Below, one piece after another: positions 50,501-62,700 of a stretch of DNA of 64,000 nucleotides. The stretch lies in assembly GCF_020921035.1 (NCBI RefSeq), contig NC_063152.1, forward strand, positions 9,438,001 to 9,502,000, in the 5' to 3' direction. The stretch's first letter is position 1. Each line of letters opens with the position of its first letter. The translations under genes were made by a program, and so were the position numbers. The notes beneath the pieces were generated by a model that made no database searches, was not told the origin of the DNA, and saw nothing but the letters and a program-made list of their open reading frames with translations. This stretch comes from Rhodamnia argentea. Lineage: Eukaryota > Streptophyta > Magnoliopsida > Myrtales > Myrtaceae.

Positions 50501-52372
50501 AATGAGTTAGATCCTTCAAGGAGGGGAAGTTTGGATTTGTTTGAGAAGTTGTTTACATGGCTTTGCCAAATGTGTACATAAGCAAATAGATTTGCGTCAT
50601 ACCGGTATTTAAACAAAAACAAATGTTTAATTGCCATATCCATAGCTATGTGCTATTACATGTGCGCACATATCCAAAAGATGATAACAAGACAAAAGTT
50701 ACTATCTGTTTCATAGCATTATTCGGAGCCTGAGATGTCTTTGCTCACAGAAGACCGCAGTCTTCTATTATGCATGGTACATGCATTACGGTTCATGCAG
50801 ATTAATCACTGTTTGCAATCCAGGATTTGTTTTATCGTCAACCTAATGGCAGTTGAAGGGTTCTGAAAATAGTAGTATTATTGAGTCATCTGGGGATAGC
50901 CCGTGTTCGGTGACTAGATTAACAACAAAATGAGGCTTTTCTTGCAAGAAATCTTATCAATATATGGACCTTGGCCTAGCAGCGAGTTATCCACCTGTGA
51001 CTGGAAAACCTGCAGATTTGAGACAGGGAAGCCTCTTTGGAAAATAGCAAGGGGAGCTGCAAACAGTGGTTAACCGTTGCATAGTGCGGATCCTCATGCG
51101 TGGGTGCTATTTCTAGGATGATGTATGAATGCCTGACAAAATTCCTTGATAGTAACTCACTTCCTTTAGTTTGGTAGCATGGAGTAAGAACTCCCAAGTG
51201 AACAGTGTAATCGGGACTGTCGAGAACAGATCAAGGGGTATTTGGTTGTTGCATAGCTCAGGTCGGAGCAGGGTGCCATATGACCTTGGACCCTGTTCTA
51301 TATTATATTGATCGAAACCTCTATATGGTTCAATAGAGGACCTGCCTAGGATTCTGTTGAATGAATAATAGTACGAGGTCTGAATCCAAAGTGACGAAAT
51401 TCCATCAAGCCTCTTTTTTTATTCTAGGCAACCTTATTCAACTGAGACTTTTCCCCAAAGGATGGGTGTGGGGTATGTTTTACTTTGTTCATGTGTAGGA
51501 AAATGAATGCTCAGCAAAAAGTTTGGTATATTGAATTACTGGTATCTTACGGTTCGATGGTTTTTCAACATTGATCTGATTTCCTATAATCAATCCATCA
51601 TTATGGTCGTGCAGCACCTTCTAAGAAAGCCAAGGCTCCTAAACAAGAGAGTATGGAAGCACTGGAGGGGCTCGACACTCTTGCCAACCTAGCAATCTTG
51701 GGAGAAGGCGAGACACTCCCATCATCTTCTTCGGCATCTCAAGCCACAACAAAGCACCCTCGACACCGACCAGGGTGTTCGTGTATTGTTTGTATACAAC
51801 CCCCTAGTGGGAAGGGCCCAAAACACAAGCAGACATGCACATGCAATGTCTGTCTGACCGTGAAGCGCCGTTTCCGCACCTTGATGCTGAGGCGCGAAAA
51901 GAAACAGTCGGAGAAAGAAGCGGAAGGTTCGCGCAAGAAGCCACAACACCAGAACCTATCACTTGCAGAAAAATCACCAGAAGACGACCCTTCACAGTGC
52001 AATAACAACACTGCAAATAGCAGCCCAAGCCAGAAAAAGATGGGTAATGATGGTTCTGATGACGAAATGAACAGGATTAAAAGCTCGGGTTCGCCTTTTA
52101 AAGGTCAGATCGATCTTAATATTCAGCCAGAGCGGGAGGAGGAGTTCTCGCCTGGGTCAGATTCTGGTGGTATGATGAGGTTGCTACATGATGCCACCCA
52201 GAAACTCAGGCAGAAAATTTCGACCTCAGACAGCTTTAGGAATTCCACAGGCGATCCTGCCAAGCTGGATCCAGATGGAGGCGAAAGGCTTGTCAGCGAC
52301 GTGGTAGAGAGTGGTCATCAAGAGGTCAACGAGGATCGAGCTAAAGCTTTGGCATCTACGGTGCACGAATGA
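41511..52372 (+). CDS. VAL3: VAL-family B3 transcriptional repressor, complete copy (VAL3/HSL2-like)
   Basis: Exons 41511-41659, 43671-43752, 43869-43967, 45246-45573, 45658-46000, 46321-46417, 47549-47723, 47973-48052, 48313-48357, 48458-48721, 49074-49123, 49589-49702, 50239-50309 and 51615-52372. Every phase matches; 884 aa. Order: PHD-like Cys/His module (about 17-110), B3 domain (about 335-445), conserved [14 protein letters not shown] segment (about 515), CW zinc finger (about 571-610: [15 protein letters not shown] and four Cys present), Cys-rich [15 protein letters not shown] (about 686-700), Lys/Arg-rich stretch, and an EAR-type DLNIQP motif (about 798). VAL proteins bind RY motifs through B3 and recruit Polycomb and histone-deacetylase activity to silence embryonic genes after germination. 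VAL3 is chosen over VAL1/2 from recalled similarity (GFRKAS..., FEFEEYE) and synteny with SPHK and VPS28. As I recall, Arabidopsis VAL3 lacks the CW finger that is kept here. Confidence 0.9.
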
Positions 52373-53760
52373 AGTATTGTATGCCTAACACGCATTGCTG
52401 TATTGATCCTGATGTAGTTTTTGCTGTGCTTCCGAGGCAGGCCTGGGACCAGTATTTGTAGTTGTACATTCACCCATTTTGAGATTGGGCTATTTTAGTT
52501 CCTGTACATAGGAAGAGAGTAGGAATTAGACCGAATGGTTGAAGGCCATTGATTTTGCTGATTAATACTCGATGTTATTGCCCCGTTCACTGTAAGAGCA
52601 AAACTGATACGCGTGCGGCTTTTCCTTCCTTTCAAACTGGTGGTTGCGCTTGCTCGAAGCAGCAGCGGACCTAACCAGCACGTTGTTTAGAACTTAAAAC
52701 AGGAGACTGGATTAATACATGTTGCAGAATGCATGTTCGATGCATTGGCTCGGAGAAATTTTGGACTTGTGCATCTGTAATTTTTGAGAGAGATAAAACT
52801 AGGCGTTCGGAATGATAATGCCGCGATGAAGTTACAGTGGATATGATGAGTAAAAGCACTGAAGATTTGACAATTCTCTTTTTTTAATCCTTTCGAAAGG
52901 GCGATCCGTTTCTTACCTTCTCAAAACGATTCTTGATCAGCCGGTCGACCCTCTTCCAGCCTTCCGTTTTCTCGATACTCAGAACGAGTATCTTCACGTT
53001 CTCGTTCATGACAATCAAAGTTGGGATCTTGACCACTTCGGATTCCAATTCAAAAAGCATAGACAATACGCATTAGCCTCCAAATTTCATGATCCAACTG
53101 GTCGCACTTCGCTTTCCTTGAACAAAACCTAACATACGGCGTAGACTAAATCAGTCTCACAGGAGGGACTCTGTAACTTACCAAACCATTTTCAAGTTGT
53201 TTTGAAGATCAGAGCATCATCTCTCCCTGGCCAGCAGCAGAATAAAAGATTCTATGAAGTTTCGGAACCACGTCTTCAATATATGCTATCAGCAGAAACA
53301 TAAACCCCACTAAGGTGTCGGTTGTCTGAACAGGAGCTGTTAATGGCCTACACGACCCACATTGAAGCTTGACTTTGATATTCAAGTTTCTTCTCAGATA
53401 GTTGACATTATACGTGTATCGCCATTAGCTAGCACTGGGGGTCAACCAGGTCAGTCTTAGCAACTTCCCCATCTATTTCTTCCAATTTCCAGAACTTCGG
53501 ATCCCTTAGGTTTGGTCAAACTGGAAAGAATATGTAGCTTAACGTTCTCCCATTTTGGCATTGCAGGTGATAGTTCTGTTCTTCCATCCTCCTTCCTAAA
53601 GCAGGGTAAATACAGAAAGAGGAGAAGGGTCATTTGCCCCAGGCCCACAAGCCATGTACAGTTAGTTACTCTGAACTCTTCGCATTGTCAAGAGTTCACT
53701 CGGACTGACTCCATCGCAGGGAAGGGCACGAGGTAGTGACGAAAAGGGGGATTGGTGAAG
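52373..53760. other. VAL3 3' region and SYP12 upstream region
   Basis: Holds the VAL3 3' UTR and the 5' region of the syntaxin gene. Short ORFs (for example 52884-53066 minus) have no recognisable domain or support. Confidence 0.6.
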
Positions 53761-54678
53761 ATGAATGATTTGTTCTCCAATTCATTCAAGCGATACACTG
53801 ACTTGAAGGAGCAGGTATACCTAGATGACACCGATTCCCAAAAGGAAACTGTCAACCTTGACAAGTTCTTCAAAGACGTTGAAAGAGTGAAGGAGGAGAT
53901 GGCTCAGGTCGAGCAGCTCTACAAGAGATTGCAGGAATCGAATGAGGAGAGTAAAATCATCCATGATGGCAAAACGACCAAGCAGCTCCGGGCCCGTATG
54001 GACTCAGATGTGCAACAGGTCTTGAAACGAGTCAAAATCATCAAAGGCAAGCTCGAAGCACTTGAACATTCCAATGTAGCCGACCGCAATCTTCCTGGAT
54101 GTGGCATCGGTTCATCAGCAGACCGGACCCGGACTTCAGTGGTTATTGGACTGGCGAAAAAGCTCAAAGATATGACGGATGATTTCCAGGACTTGAGGGC
54201 AAAAATGAACGTGGAATATAAGGAAACTGTGGGAAGAAGGTACTTTATGATCACGGGACAGAAGGCGGACGAAGAGACCATTGACAACCTAATATCAAGT
54301 GGAGAAAGTGAGAGTTTTGTTCAAAAAGCAATTCAGGAACAAGGGAGAGGTCAAATCTTGGACACGATATCAGAGATTCAAGAGAGGCGAGATGCAATTA
54401 AGGAGATAGAGAAAAACCTGATAGAGTTGCACCAGATATTCTTGGATATGGCTGCACTTGTGGAGTCACAAGGTCACCAACTCAACGATATCGAGTCTCA
54501 GGTTGCTCAGGCCAGCTCCTTCGTGAGGCGAGGGGCAGATCAGCTTCAAGTAGGCAAGGAATATCAGAAAAGCTCTAGGAACTGGATGTGCATTGCCGTT
54601 ATACTTGGTGCTGTTATTGTCTGCTTCCTGATAATACCAATCTTAACATCAATTCAGTTAGGAAGAAAGGGAATGTGA
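53761..54678 (+). CDS. SYP124: Syntaxin of plants 12 group, Qa-SNARE (SYP124/125-like)
   Basis: A single open exon of 305 aa. The start is the ATG at 53761 because the family begins MNDLF; the upstream in-frame codons at 53752 start with TTG. Order: N-terminal [12 protein letters not shown], Habc three-helix region (about 30-155, with [10 protein letters not shown]), linker with RYFMITGQ, Qa-SNARE motif (about 200-262, EIQER ... [11 protein letters not shown], including the central Gln), and one C-terminal membrane anchor (about 275-297). Qa-SNAREs of this group sit on the plasma membrane and pair with SNAP33 and VAMP72 in secretory fusion; SYP124/125 act in pollen-tube tip growth. Length and the short tail resemble SYP124/125 more than SYP121. 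The gene interrupts the VAL3-VPS28 neighbourhood known from Arabidopsis. The exact orthologue is uncertain. Confidence 0.88.
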   Translation: MNDLFSNSFKRYTDLKEQVYLDDTDSQKETVNLDKFFKDVERVKEEMAQVEQLYKRLQESNEESKIIHDGKTTKQLRARMDSDVQQVLKRVKIIKGKLEALEHSNVADRNLPGCGIGSSADRTRTSVVIGLAKKLKDMTDDFQDLRAKMNVEYKETVGRRYFMITGQKADEETIDNLISSGESESFVQKAIQEQGRGQILDTISEIQERRDAIKEIEKNLIELHQIFLDMAALVESQGHQLNDIESQVAQASSFVRRGADQLQVGKEYQKSSRNWMCIAVILGAVIVCFLIIPILTSIQLGRKGM

Positions 54679-56207
54679 GTGCAAAGACCCGGTTAAGCCG
54701 TGCGGTGGAGTTTTGCAGAATTCAAGGGGAGAAAATCAGCTAAGGATTTTCCCATACATGGAAGATCTATTATAGTTTTTTCTACTTCCATTTCTCTTTT
54801 CTCTGTCTTTATTGTTTCATTTCCTCTCCTTCAGTAATTCCCTAGATAACCTGATATGTACAACTTTTCGCCAAGTAAACATGGACAGAGCATCTGAATT
54901 GGAAAATGCAAGTTTGATATTCGGCATTCAAGTATATCTCATCTTTCTTTGCCAGTTTCAACTTCTCTGGTAACACCAGAAGAGAAGTCGCCAAAGCCAA
55001 CAACTGGGAGTCTGGGACATGAACACAAGCAACACGTTTTTACTGAATAAAAGATCAGTCTGCTGATCAAATAGCAGTAACCAGCTTAGTTAAGCAAAGT
55101 GCCTAGGGCGATATCGGGTGATATAGAATCGTTATTGATGCTATTGCTTTATCGGAGAGAAACAAATGGCAAAAAGTCGATCAGAATGTAACCGCAGAGC
55201 ATTTCATCCACCGCTTTAGTCAGACTCTGGTTTTCTTGCCCTTGCCAAGACAAATTACTGCAAGATGCAGAACTATAGCCTTCCTTTTCAATAACTAAAG
55301 ATCCGGAGCATCAAGTAAAAGATGGCCATATTTCTCGTAGGTAATAGACTAATGTTTCCCATAATTGCAATGAATAACGTACCAACTAGACAGGGCCAAA
55401 TTGAACTGTGGGCCCGGAACCGGCCCGGAACCGGAACCGGTTCTGGGCCGGTTTCAACCCGTTTTTTTTTTTTAAAAAAAAAGGAGGAAGCTTAGGGAAA
55501 ATAGCCATTGGGCCTAGGAACCGACGGTTCCGAACCGGAACCGGAACCGGCGGTTCCACCTTTTTTAAGAACCGGAACTGCCGGTTCCCTCTAGTACCAA
55601 TTATCATCCAAAGCCAGCTTGAAGCAAGAAAAGTAAAACTATTGCTTTATGTCATCCATGTAATTACCATGAAATCATCTATGAGCTCTGGTAGACCTCA
55701 AGTACAACACCTAGAGACATTTGAAGACTCAAAATAAGCAGCATGTCAACACCCCTGCAACCTATGAATTAAGCATAACTACCAGGCTCAAGGATTTGTT
55801 GGAACCACCATTACAAATATAATTTTCTTTCAATATGAATTCAACTGAAGCCAAGATTATCCTGAAAGGCAAGTATAACAAGTTTCAGCGCTCAAGACAA
55901 GAATTTTATCTTGTAAAGATGGTCCATCGGTTTCGACCCAAAAAAAAAAAAGGTCCATCTGTCATCTCCCAATCTCTATCGAGCGGAGGAAAATAATTAT
56001 AACCATGCAAACATCGGAAGAAACGAAACTATCTCGAAGGGCTTCAAAATCAATAATCCCATCATCACAGATCGCATTTTACAAAATCAAAGCCATCCAG
56101 GCAAGCACTTTCTAATGGTATGATACAAGACAGGCCATAATTTTCTCTCTAACCATTATCCACAAAAAGGAGAAAACGCCCAACTTGTTTTTCCAAGCCA
56201 AAAGATA
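54679..56207. other. Intergenic between converging SYP12 and VPS28
   Basis: 3' regions of two convergent genes. Contains the GGAACC-rich self-complementary repeat at 55395-55595. No supported gene. Confidence 0.6.
55395..55595. repeat. Self-complementary GGAACCGG-rich repeat
   Basis: Multiple GGAACC/GGTTCC and CCGGAACCGG units on both sides of a T/A-rich centre (55460-55485). The left and right parts can pair as an inverted structure. It looks like a small non-autonomous element or foldback sequence. No clear target duplication seen. Confidence 0.55.
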
Positions 56208-56837
56208 TCAAGTACCGGAGTTGGGCAAAGCCGACATAAATGAATTGTATGAGGACTCCAAATCAAAGTGGAGTTGCCGGGCCTGCTGCTCTGTCAGCTC
56301 ATCTGCAGCCCCCATCTTGGAGAGCCTCGAGATCCACTCCTTCATCTTTGTCTTCCCCTCGAAATCCGGAGGCAGTATGGTCAGCTTATTGAGAGAAGCA
56401 AAGAGATCTGAAAGCACTGGATGCACCTGATCCACAGCCACCATATTCAATTTAAGCGAATCCATCGCTGTGATAAAGTTCTGCACGCACTCCGCAACGA
56501 TGGCAGCTGAGGTGGTTGCAGATGTAGCTGCCGCAGCCCGATGCTCCACTGTGGCGGGGACACCCGACACCACCAGGCGGTTTATGGCGGCAGGACAATC
56601 CATCTTGTAAGTATCAGCGAACCGCTCCACGCTGGGAATCGTGTCTTTCAGTGTGGAGGCCAGGGTTTTATAATGCGTAATGAGCTTTTGACACTCGATC
56701 TCGTACTCGGATGGAGGTATTATGTCACGAATATACGCCTTTTCCAACTTCTCAGTGGCTCGAATTATGGCATAGAGCTCAGCAAAGTTCTCATACATAT
56801 CCCTTTCGCGCTTGTCATTCCACAGCTTTACCTCCAT
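56208..56837 (-). CDS. VPS28: ESCRT-I subunit VPS28
   Basis: A single coding exon of 209 aa starting MEVKLWNDKRERDMYENFAE (ATG at 56837-56835). The N-terminal VPS28 core (about 1-100) includes ELYAIIRATEKLEKAYIRD and the C-terminal four-helix domain (about 115-205) includes DFEGKTKMKEWISRL; both are strongly conserved. The length equals that of plant VPS28. VPS28 joins VPS23 and VPS37 in ESCRT-I, which sorts ubiquitinated membrane proteins into multivesicular bodies; its C-terminal domain links to ESCRT-II. The gene converges on SYP12 and is divergent from SYF1. A 5' UTR intron is possible but I could not fix its borders. Confidence 0.95.
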   Translation of the reverse strand: MEVKLWNDKRERDMYENFAELYAIIRATEKLEKAYIRDIIPPSEYEIECQKLITHYKTLASTLKDTIPSVERFADTYKMDCPAAINRLVVSGVPATVEHRAAAATSATTSAAIVAECVQNFITAMDSLKLNMVAVDQVHPVLSDLFASLNKLTILPPDFEGKTKMKEWISRLSKMGAADELTEQQARQLHFDLESSYNSFMSALPNSGT

Positions 56838-59429
56838 TTCAGGTGGACAGATCGGCGTGCAGATTTACTCGTTATGCTAGGGGGCTAACAGAGCAAGTGG
56901 GAATCCCTGGAAGGGCGGGAGGACTGGAGAAGATAACAGGACACGCGCAAAAACCACGCCTTCACCGATAAATCAAATGCCAAGAAAAGAAAAAATTACT
57001 GACGGAAATGCTTATAAGTACTATCTAAGTAGAAACACCAACAATTGATACGCTTGATAAACATAAACACGAAAAGTGATGCGCACGTCCATATGATCAA
57101 GCAAAGCCAATGGCAACAACTCACAAGCTTCATTGCTTCCAAAAAAATCATAAACAAAGGGCAAAAGTAAAACAGAACCAAGTGTTGAATGCCGAAATCA
57201 GAACCTTGCAATGTCATCTCAAGCAAGCAAGGCCGACCCGGATCACCACTCAGAGACACCATCAGCGTGATCATAGCCAGGCGTACCCTATGGAGCTAAA
57301 CTTAACAAAGTGCAATGACATCGATTTCAATGAGAAAACTCAAAGAAACGTCTTTCAATCTCAACCACGTCCTATGCAACCACAGACTCACGATCATCAA
57401 CAATGATCACCACCATCGTCACGAGTCATCAGAGCGATGCTAAACCCAGATCCAGACTCCTCTGTAACTGGAGATTCATCTCATATCATCACCACCCAAA
57501 AGGACAATTTAAAAACCCAGGTGCCACAAGAAAGCATCTTTCACGAGACAGAGAGAGCTTACAGAGAGGGAGAGAGGGAACGCAGCTGGGTCGTCGTGAA
57601 TACCGCCGTCGTGGGAACTGCAGAGAAAGAGAGAGAGAGAGAGAAAGAGGTTGCGGTTGCGTGTGGATTTGCTGAGGTGATTTAATAACGCCGACGCCAT
57701 TTTTGGACAATCTACTTTGTACCGGTTGGGGCCCAAATTACGTTTGTGTCCTCGGTTGGGGACCGGCCCGGTCCGACCGGTTGTAGCCCCGTCACAGAAA
57801 GGCGGCCAGGCGGGTCATCTTAATTGGTCCCCGGCCACGTTGGAGTCGATCTTATTTGTCGACAACAATTCCTTCCTATAAAAAGCCGGGTCGAAGATCT
57901 CCTTCAATCGAATGCGAATCCATTCGGTCGCTTCCTCTTTCTCTCTATTCCTCAGAACCGGTGGTTCACTCGCTCGCTCGTTTAGTATTGCTAACAATTA
58001 TGAAGAGATGCGTGTCGCCCGTGCATTGAGTTCGGAGCACGCGCATCATTCTGAGCCCTCTAATCGACATTTCGAGATAATGCGAATCTCATCGTGTCCG
58101 GCCTTAGACCGAAGCGAAAATTGAATGAGTGTGAAATGGAGGGAGGTAAATTACATCGGCCGGCCAATTTATAAATCCCCTTTGCTCACGGTACCGAAGC
58201 ATAGTGCAATTGTATGAGATATGGCGTAAAATTCTATCTTGTCTTGTCAACGATTTCGATAAAAAAAAATAATTTTGTGACAAATACTAAAGAATTTTTT
58301 TGATAGAAAGTTTAATAGGGAATCAGCTTAGATTTTTGGGCCGAAAACCTCTTGATAAAGAACAATGTTCTTTCCGTTTTTTTCTTTTTTTTTTTGGAAG
58401 AAAATTTGATTTACAGTTGTTTTTTCAGTGCACATTTCTTTTTGGATCGAGTTTTTTCAGTGTACTGTTTTTTTTGGGGGGGTCAAAAAGGTTCTTCAGT
58501 GTACTTTGAAAAAGAAACGGAAAGAGCTTTCCATGCTCATATTTTACTTCCAAAAACTATTCTCCCCATTATAATAATATTTTATTCCTAATAGAGCATA
58601 TTAAGATGATGATAGTAATACATGAAGCAACATAAAAAATGCCATAAAAATAGGAATTACAAATAATTACCAAGCATACTTAATCGTGAGCATGGTTCTG
58701 GAGTAAAACTTGAAACCTAAAACCGGACCGATGGGGTAACTGTCCGGTTCCAAGTTTCAAGGTATGGAAGGTAGGTTTTAGGTTTCAAAAATTGGAAAAT
58801 CTATTCTGACGGGTAAGTTTCGGGTTTCAAGTTCTAGGTAGGTGAAACCTAGAACCTAGAACACTTTTTTTGCAATTTTTTTTACGTATATGTTTTTGCA
58901 TTATCTTGCATTATTCCACGTTGTCCGATGACGAATGTACGATCTGGAACGTCCGAGCAATATTTATGACTGAAACTTTTACTTCGTTAATGTTTCATTT
59001 ATTCGTGTGTCTAAAATATGAGTTGTGGTCAGTGAATTGTAGCAACAAGAGATGATCATTAAATGTGGTGATCATTCACCGCAATAGTTAAATTAAAAAT
59101 ACTCGTGGAACTTGAAAAGACCGTGGAGCCGACCTTGAAACTTGCGATATGATATGCTTAAGGTTTCAAAGTATGCATGATATGTTCCGAGTACCAAAAA
59201 ATAAGAAACCCATTATGATGGGTAGATTTCAATTTCTATGTATAACCTACATGCGAGAATGACTCTTCATTCCATAAAAGTAAAGGAAAAGCGATATCAC
59301 GGCAAACAAAACAAAAAGGTTAATTTTACGATAATCGGATTTTTACAAAATATTTTAACATTTATAGTGTTCGTGAAAAAAATAAAAATAGCTCAAACTC
59401 CGAAGCCCTCTTCTTCCCGCATTTCCACC

Positions 59430-59459
<30 letters not shown>
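56838..59459. other. Divergent promoter region between VPS28 and SYF1
   Basis: Holds the 5' leader of VPS28 (a GA tract at 57623-57645, CT on the VPS28 strand) and the promoter of SYF1. A good TATA-like motif TATAAAAA lies near 57877 on the plus strand, but only a weak 70-aa ORF (57912-58124) follows. A degenerate repeat with GGTTTCAAG/CTTGAAACC units lies at about 58690-58865. No other gene supported. Confidence 0.55.
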
Positions 59460-59465
<6 letters not shown>

Positions 59466-59788
59466 TCGTTGCGGATCCCAAATTCGTCGTCGTCCTCACA
59501 GGAAAGACTAGGGCTTTTCCACACCCCAGTCTCGCCTCGTTCATGGCGTGCCTTCGTTGATTCGCCGGCGAGAGAAAGAGAGACGACTCTCCCCCCGTTC
59601 GCCGGACTCTGAACTTCCGATTGAACCAGGTCCCCCTACTTCTCTCCCCCTCTCTCTCTTTCTAGGTATCATTGCTGCAGCTTCACTCTTCGAGCTTCCG
59701 TTGAGCCGGTATCGTTTGAAAGAGGGTCTGTTCTTGTTTCCCCCCTCTTGGGTTTTTGAGGGTTGTGGTTTTCGAGCGCTACTTCGAG
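59434..59788 (+). promoter_or_regulatory. SYF1 5' leader with GA tract and upstream ORF
   Basis: A GA tract (59434-59459) runs directly into an upstream ATG (59460) that opens a 50-codon ORF ending at 59612. If this is in the mature leader it could reduce SYF1 translation. A GT after CAG near 59628 and AGs near 59667 and 59681 could mark a small leader intron. The start of transcription is unknown. Confidence 0.4.
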
Positions 59789-62700
59789 ATGTCGATACCT
59801 AAGGAGCTATACCCATCGCAAGACGACCTCCTCTACGAGGAGGAGCTCCTGCGAAACCCCTTCAGCCTGAAGCTGTGGTGGCGCTACTTGATTGCGAGGT
59901 CCGGCTCCCCTTTCAAGAAGCGCTTCATCATCTACGAGCGTGCCCTAAAGGCCCTCCCCGGCAGCTACAAGCTGTGGCACGCGTATCTCCGCGAACGCCT
60001 CCAGATTGTCCGTAACTTGCCCATCACGCACTCCCAGTACGAGACCCTGAACAACACGTTCGAGAGGGCGCTGGTGACGATGCACAAGATGCCCCGGATT
60101 TGGATCATGTATCTGCTGACGCTCACGGAGCAGAAGCTGATCACCCGCACGCGGAGGACGTTCGACCGGGCGCTCTGTGCGCTCCCGGTCACGCAGCATG
60201 ATCGTATCTGGGAGCCGTATCTGGTGTTTGTCAGCCAGAGGGGCATGCCGATCGAGACTCCTCTCAGGGTTTATAGGAGGTACTTGAAGTATGACCCCTC
60301 TCATATTGAGGATTTCATTGAGTTCTTGGTTAATTCTAGTCTTTGGCAAGAGGCAGCGGAGAGGCTGGCGTCGGTGCTGAACGACGATCAGTTTTTCTCC
60401 ATTAAGGGGAAGACCAAGCATAGGTTGTGGCTCGAGTTGTGCGATTTGCTCACAAAGCATGCTACAGAGGTTTCTGGTCTTAATGTTGACGCAATTATAA
60501 GGGGTGGGATTAGGAAGTTCACTGACGAGGTCGGGCGGTTGTGGACATCGCTCGCTGAATACTATATCAGGAGGAATTTACATGAGAAGGCAAGGGACAT
60601 ATTTGAGGAGGGTATGAAGACGGTGATTACCGTGAGAGATTTCAGTGTGATATTTGATGCTTATGCGCAGTTTGAGGAGAGCATGCTCGCGTACAAGATG
60701 GAAAACATGGATCTGAGTGATGAGGATGAGGATGAGGAAGACGGAGATGGAGAGGATGGGGTACAGGAGAACGGGTCTGAAGAGGAGGAAGATATCAGGC
60801 TGGATGTGAATTTGTCCGTGGCCAAGTTTGAGAAGAAGATCCTTGATGGGTTCTGGTTACATGATGATAAGGATGTGGATTTGCGGTTAGCTCGATTGGA
60901 GAATTTGATGGTGCGCAGGCCAGAATTAGCAAATAGTGTTCTCTTGCGACAAAATCCCCATAACGTGGAGCAATGGCACAGGAGGGTAAAGCTGTTTGAG
61001 GGTAATCCCTCCAAGCAGATTCTTACATACACGGAAGCCGTGAGGACTGTAGATCCGATGAAAGCTGTTGGAAAGCCTCACACGCTTTGGGTAGCCTTTG
61101 CTAAGTTATATGAGGCCCACAAAGATATTGCTAATGCGAGAGTGATATTTGACAAAGCAGTGCAGGTCAACTACAAGGCTGTTGATCATTTGGCCAGTAT
61201 TTGGTGTGAGTGGGCCGAGATGGAATTGAGGCATAACAACTTCAAAAAGGCACTTGAGTTGATGAGAAGGGCTACTGCGGAACCGTCAGTTGAGGTCAAA
61301 AGAAGAGGTACTCTCTTTGTTTTCTTGTCTACCTGTATCCTTTCCAAATGCTTAATGTTACTGCATTGCAGCTGTGCTGTATGTTTTGTTTCATTTAAGT
61401 TCTCCTTCAGTTATTTTGGGCTGTTCCGAAGGCCATTGAAGTTTTATGAAAATGGCCGATGTACATGTAGTTTCCTATCGACAATGTAGTTTATCATTTG
61501 CTCCAGTGGAATGAAATGCTATTAATTGTGCAATCATATGAAACTCGAGAAGAGACTGCCCTATGCATATAATTAAATACCGAAACCAGACTGTGAATTT
61601 AATTAGCACCTGTCATCCAGGGGATCATGTCATAGGCACACAATTTGGTCAACTGCATCCTGCTTTTAAATCTAGTTTTCCTTAAACAAGTCTTTTTGGA
61701 TCCTGTGATGTGTCCGCGCGACAAAGTTCTGTTGTTTGATAGCTAATATGGCTTATGATGACAAGCACAAGTTTGGCTTTTTCCCTTTTTTATTAGCAAA
61801 AAAATTCTCTCTTTTAATTATTGGTTAACCTCTCCGGATTGCAAACTGAAACATTCTGAAGCACAATGTCATTCTCTCTCAAAATTTCAACTGCGATGAA
61901 AAAAAAATCATGCCCTCTTTGCTCTATAAAAAGAACATTTAGCTATTCATTTCTGAGAAACCATTGTCTGGACAATTATTGGTGGTGATGTTAGAAAGGA
62001 AAATGAACTTCTGTCAAAAGCCATGTGGGGGCTCGGAATCGGCACACTGAATGTAATTGGTTTGTTTGTTTTTGTTGCAGTGGCTGCTGATGGAAATGAA
62101 CCAGTTCAGATAAAGCTGCACAAATCATTGAGACTGTGGACATTTTATGTGGATTTGGAGGAGAGCCTGGGTACCTTGGAGTCCACACGTGCAGTCTATG
62201 AGCGTATTTTAGATTTGAGAATAGCCACTCCACAGATAATAATCAATTATGCAGTTCTGTTGGAAGTATGAATTCATTTTGACAACCTACTTCGTCTCTC
62301 CTTGCTCTTATCTTTGGAGACATCACACTAATGTTTTTTTTTACGTGCAGGATAACAAGTATTTCGAAGATGCATTTAAGGTATATGAAAGAGGCGTCAA
62401 GATATTTAAGTATCCCCACGTGAAAGATGTATGGGTCACTTATCTCTCTAAGTTCGTAAGGAGATATGGAAAGACGAAACTGGAGCGGTCAAGAGAGTTG
62501 TTTGAGCACGCTATTGAAATGGTATGTAAATTAATTTTTCATATTAGCGTGGTTGGTCCATATTTTTCTGTTATTGAGATGTGGCTGCCCTGCTATTTAA
62601 ATTATTGAGCGATGGGGTGGTGCAGTACAGGTTTTCATATTTCCAGCTTTTTTTCTTTCGTCTTCCTTGAGTTACTTGTTGGAGGGATTTTTATTTTTTA

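Noticed and set aside
52884..53066. 60-aa minus-strand ORF downstream of VAL3
   Set aside because: Too short, no recognisable family and no splice context.
53752..53760. Three extra N-terminal codons of the syntaxin
   Set aside because: The first would be TTG; the family starts at MNDLF, encoded from the ATG at 53761.
57912..58124. 70-aa ORF after a TATA-like motif between VPS28 and SYF1
   Set aside because: No homology that I recognise, and base composition explains the open frame.
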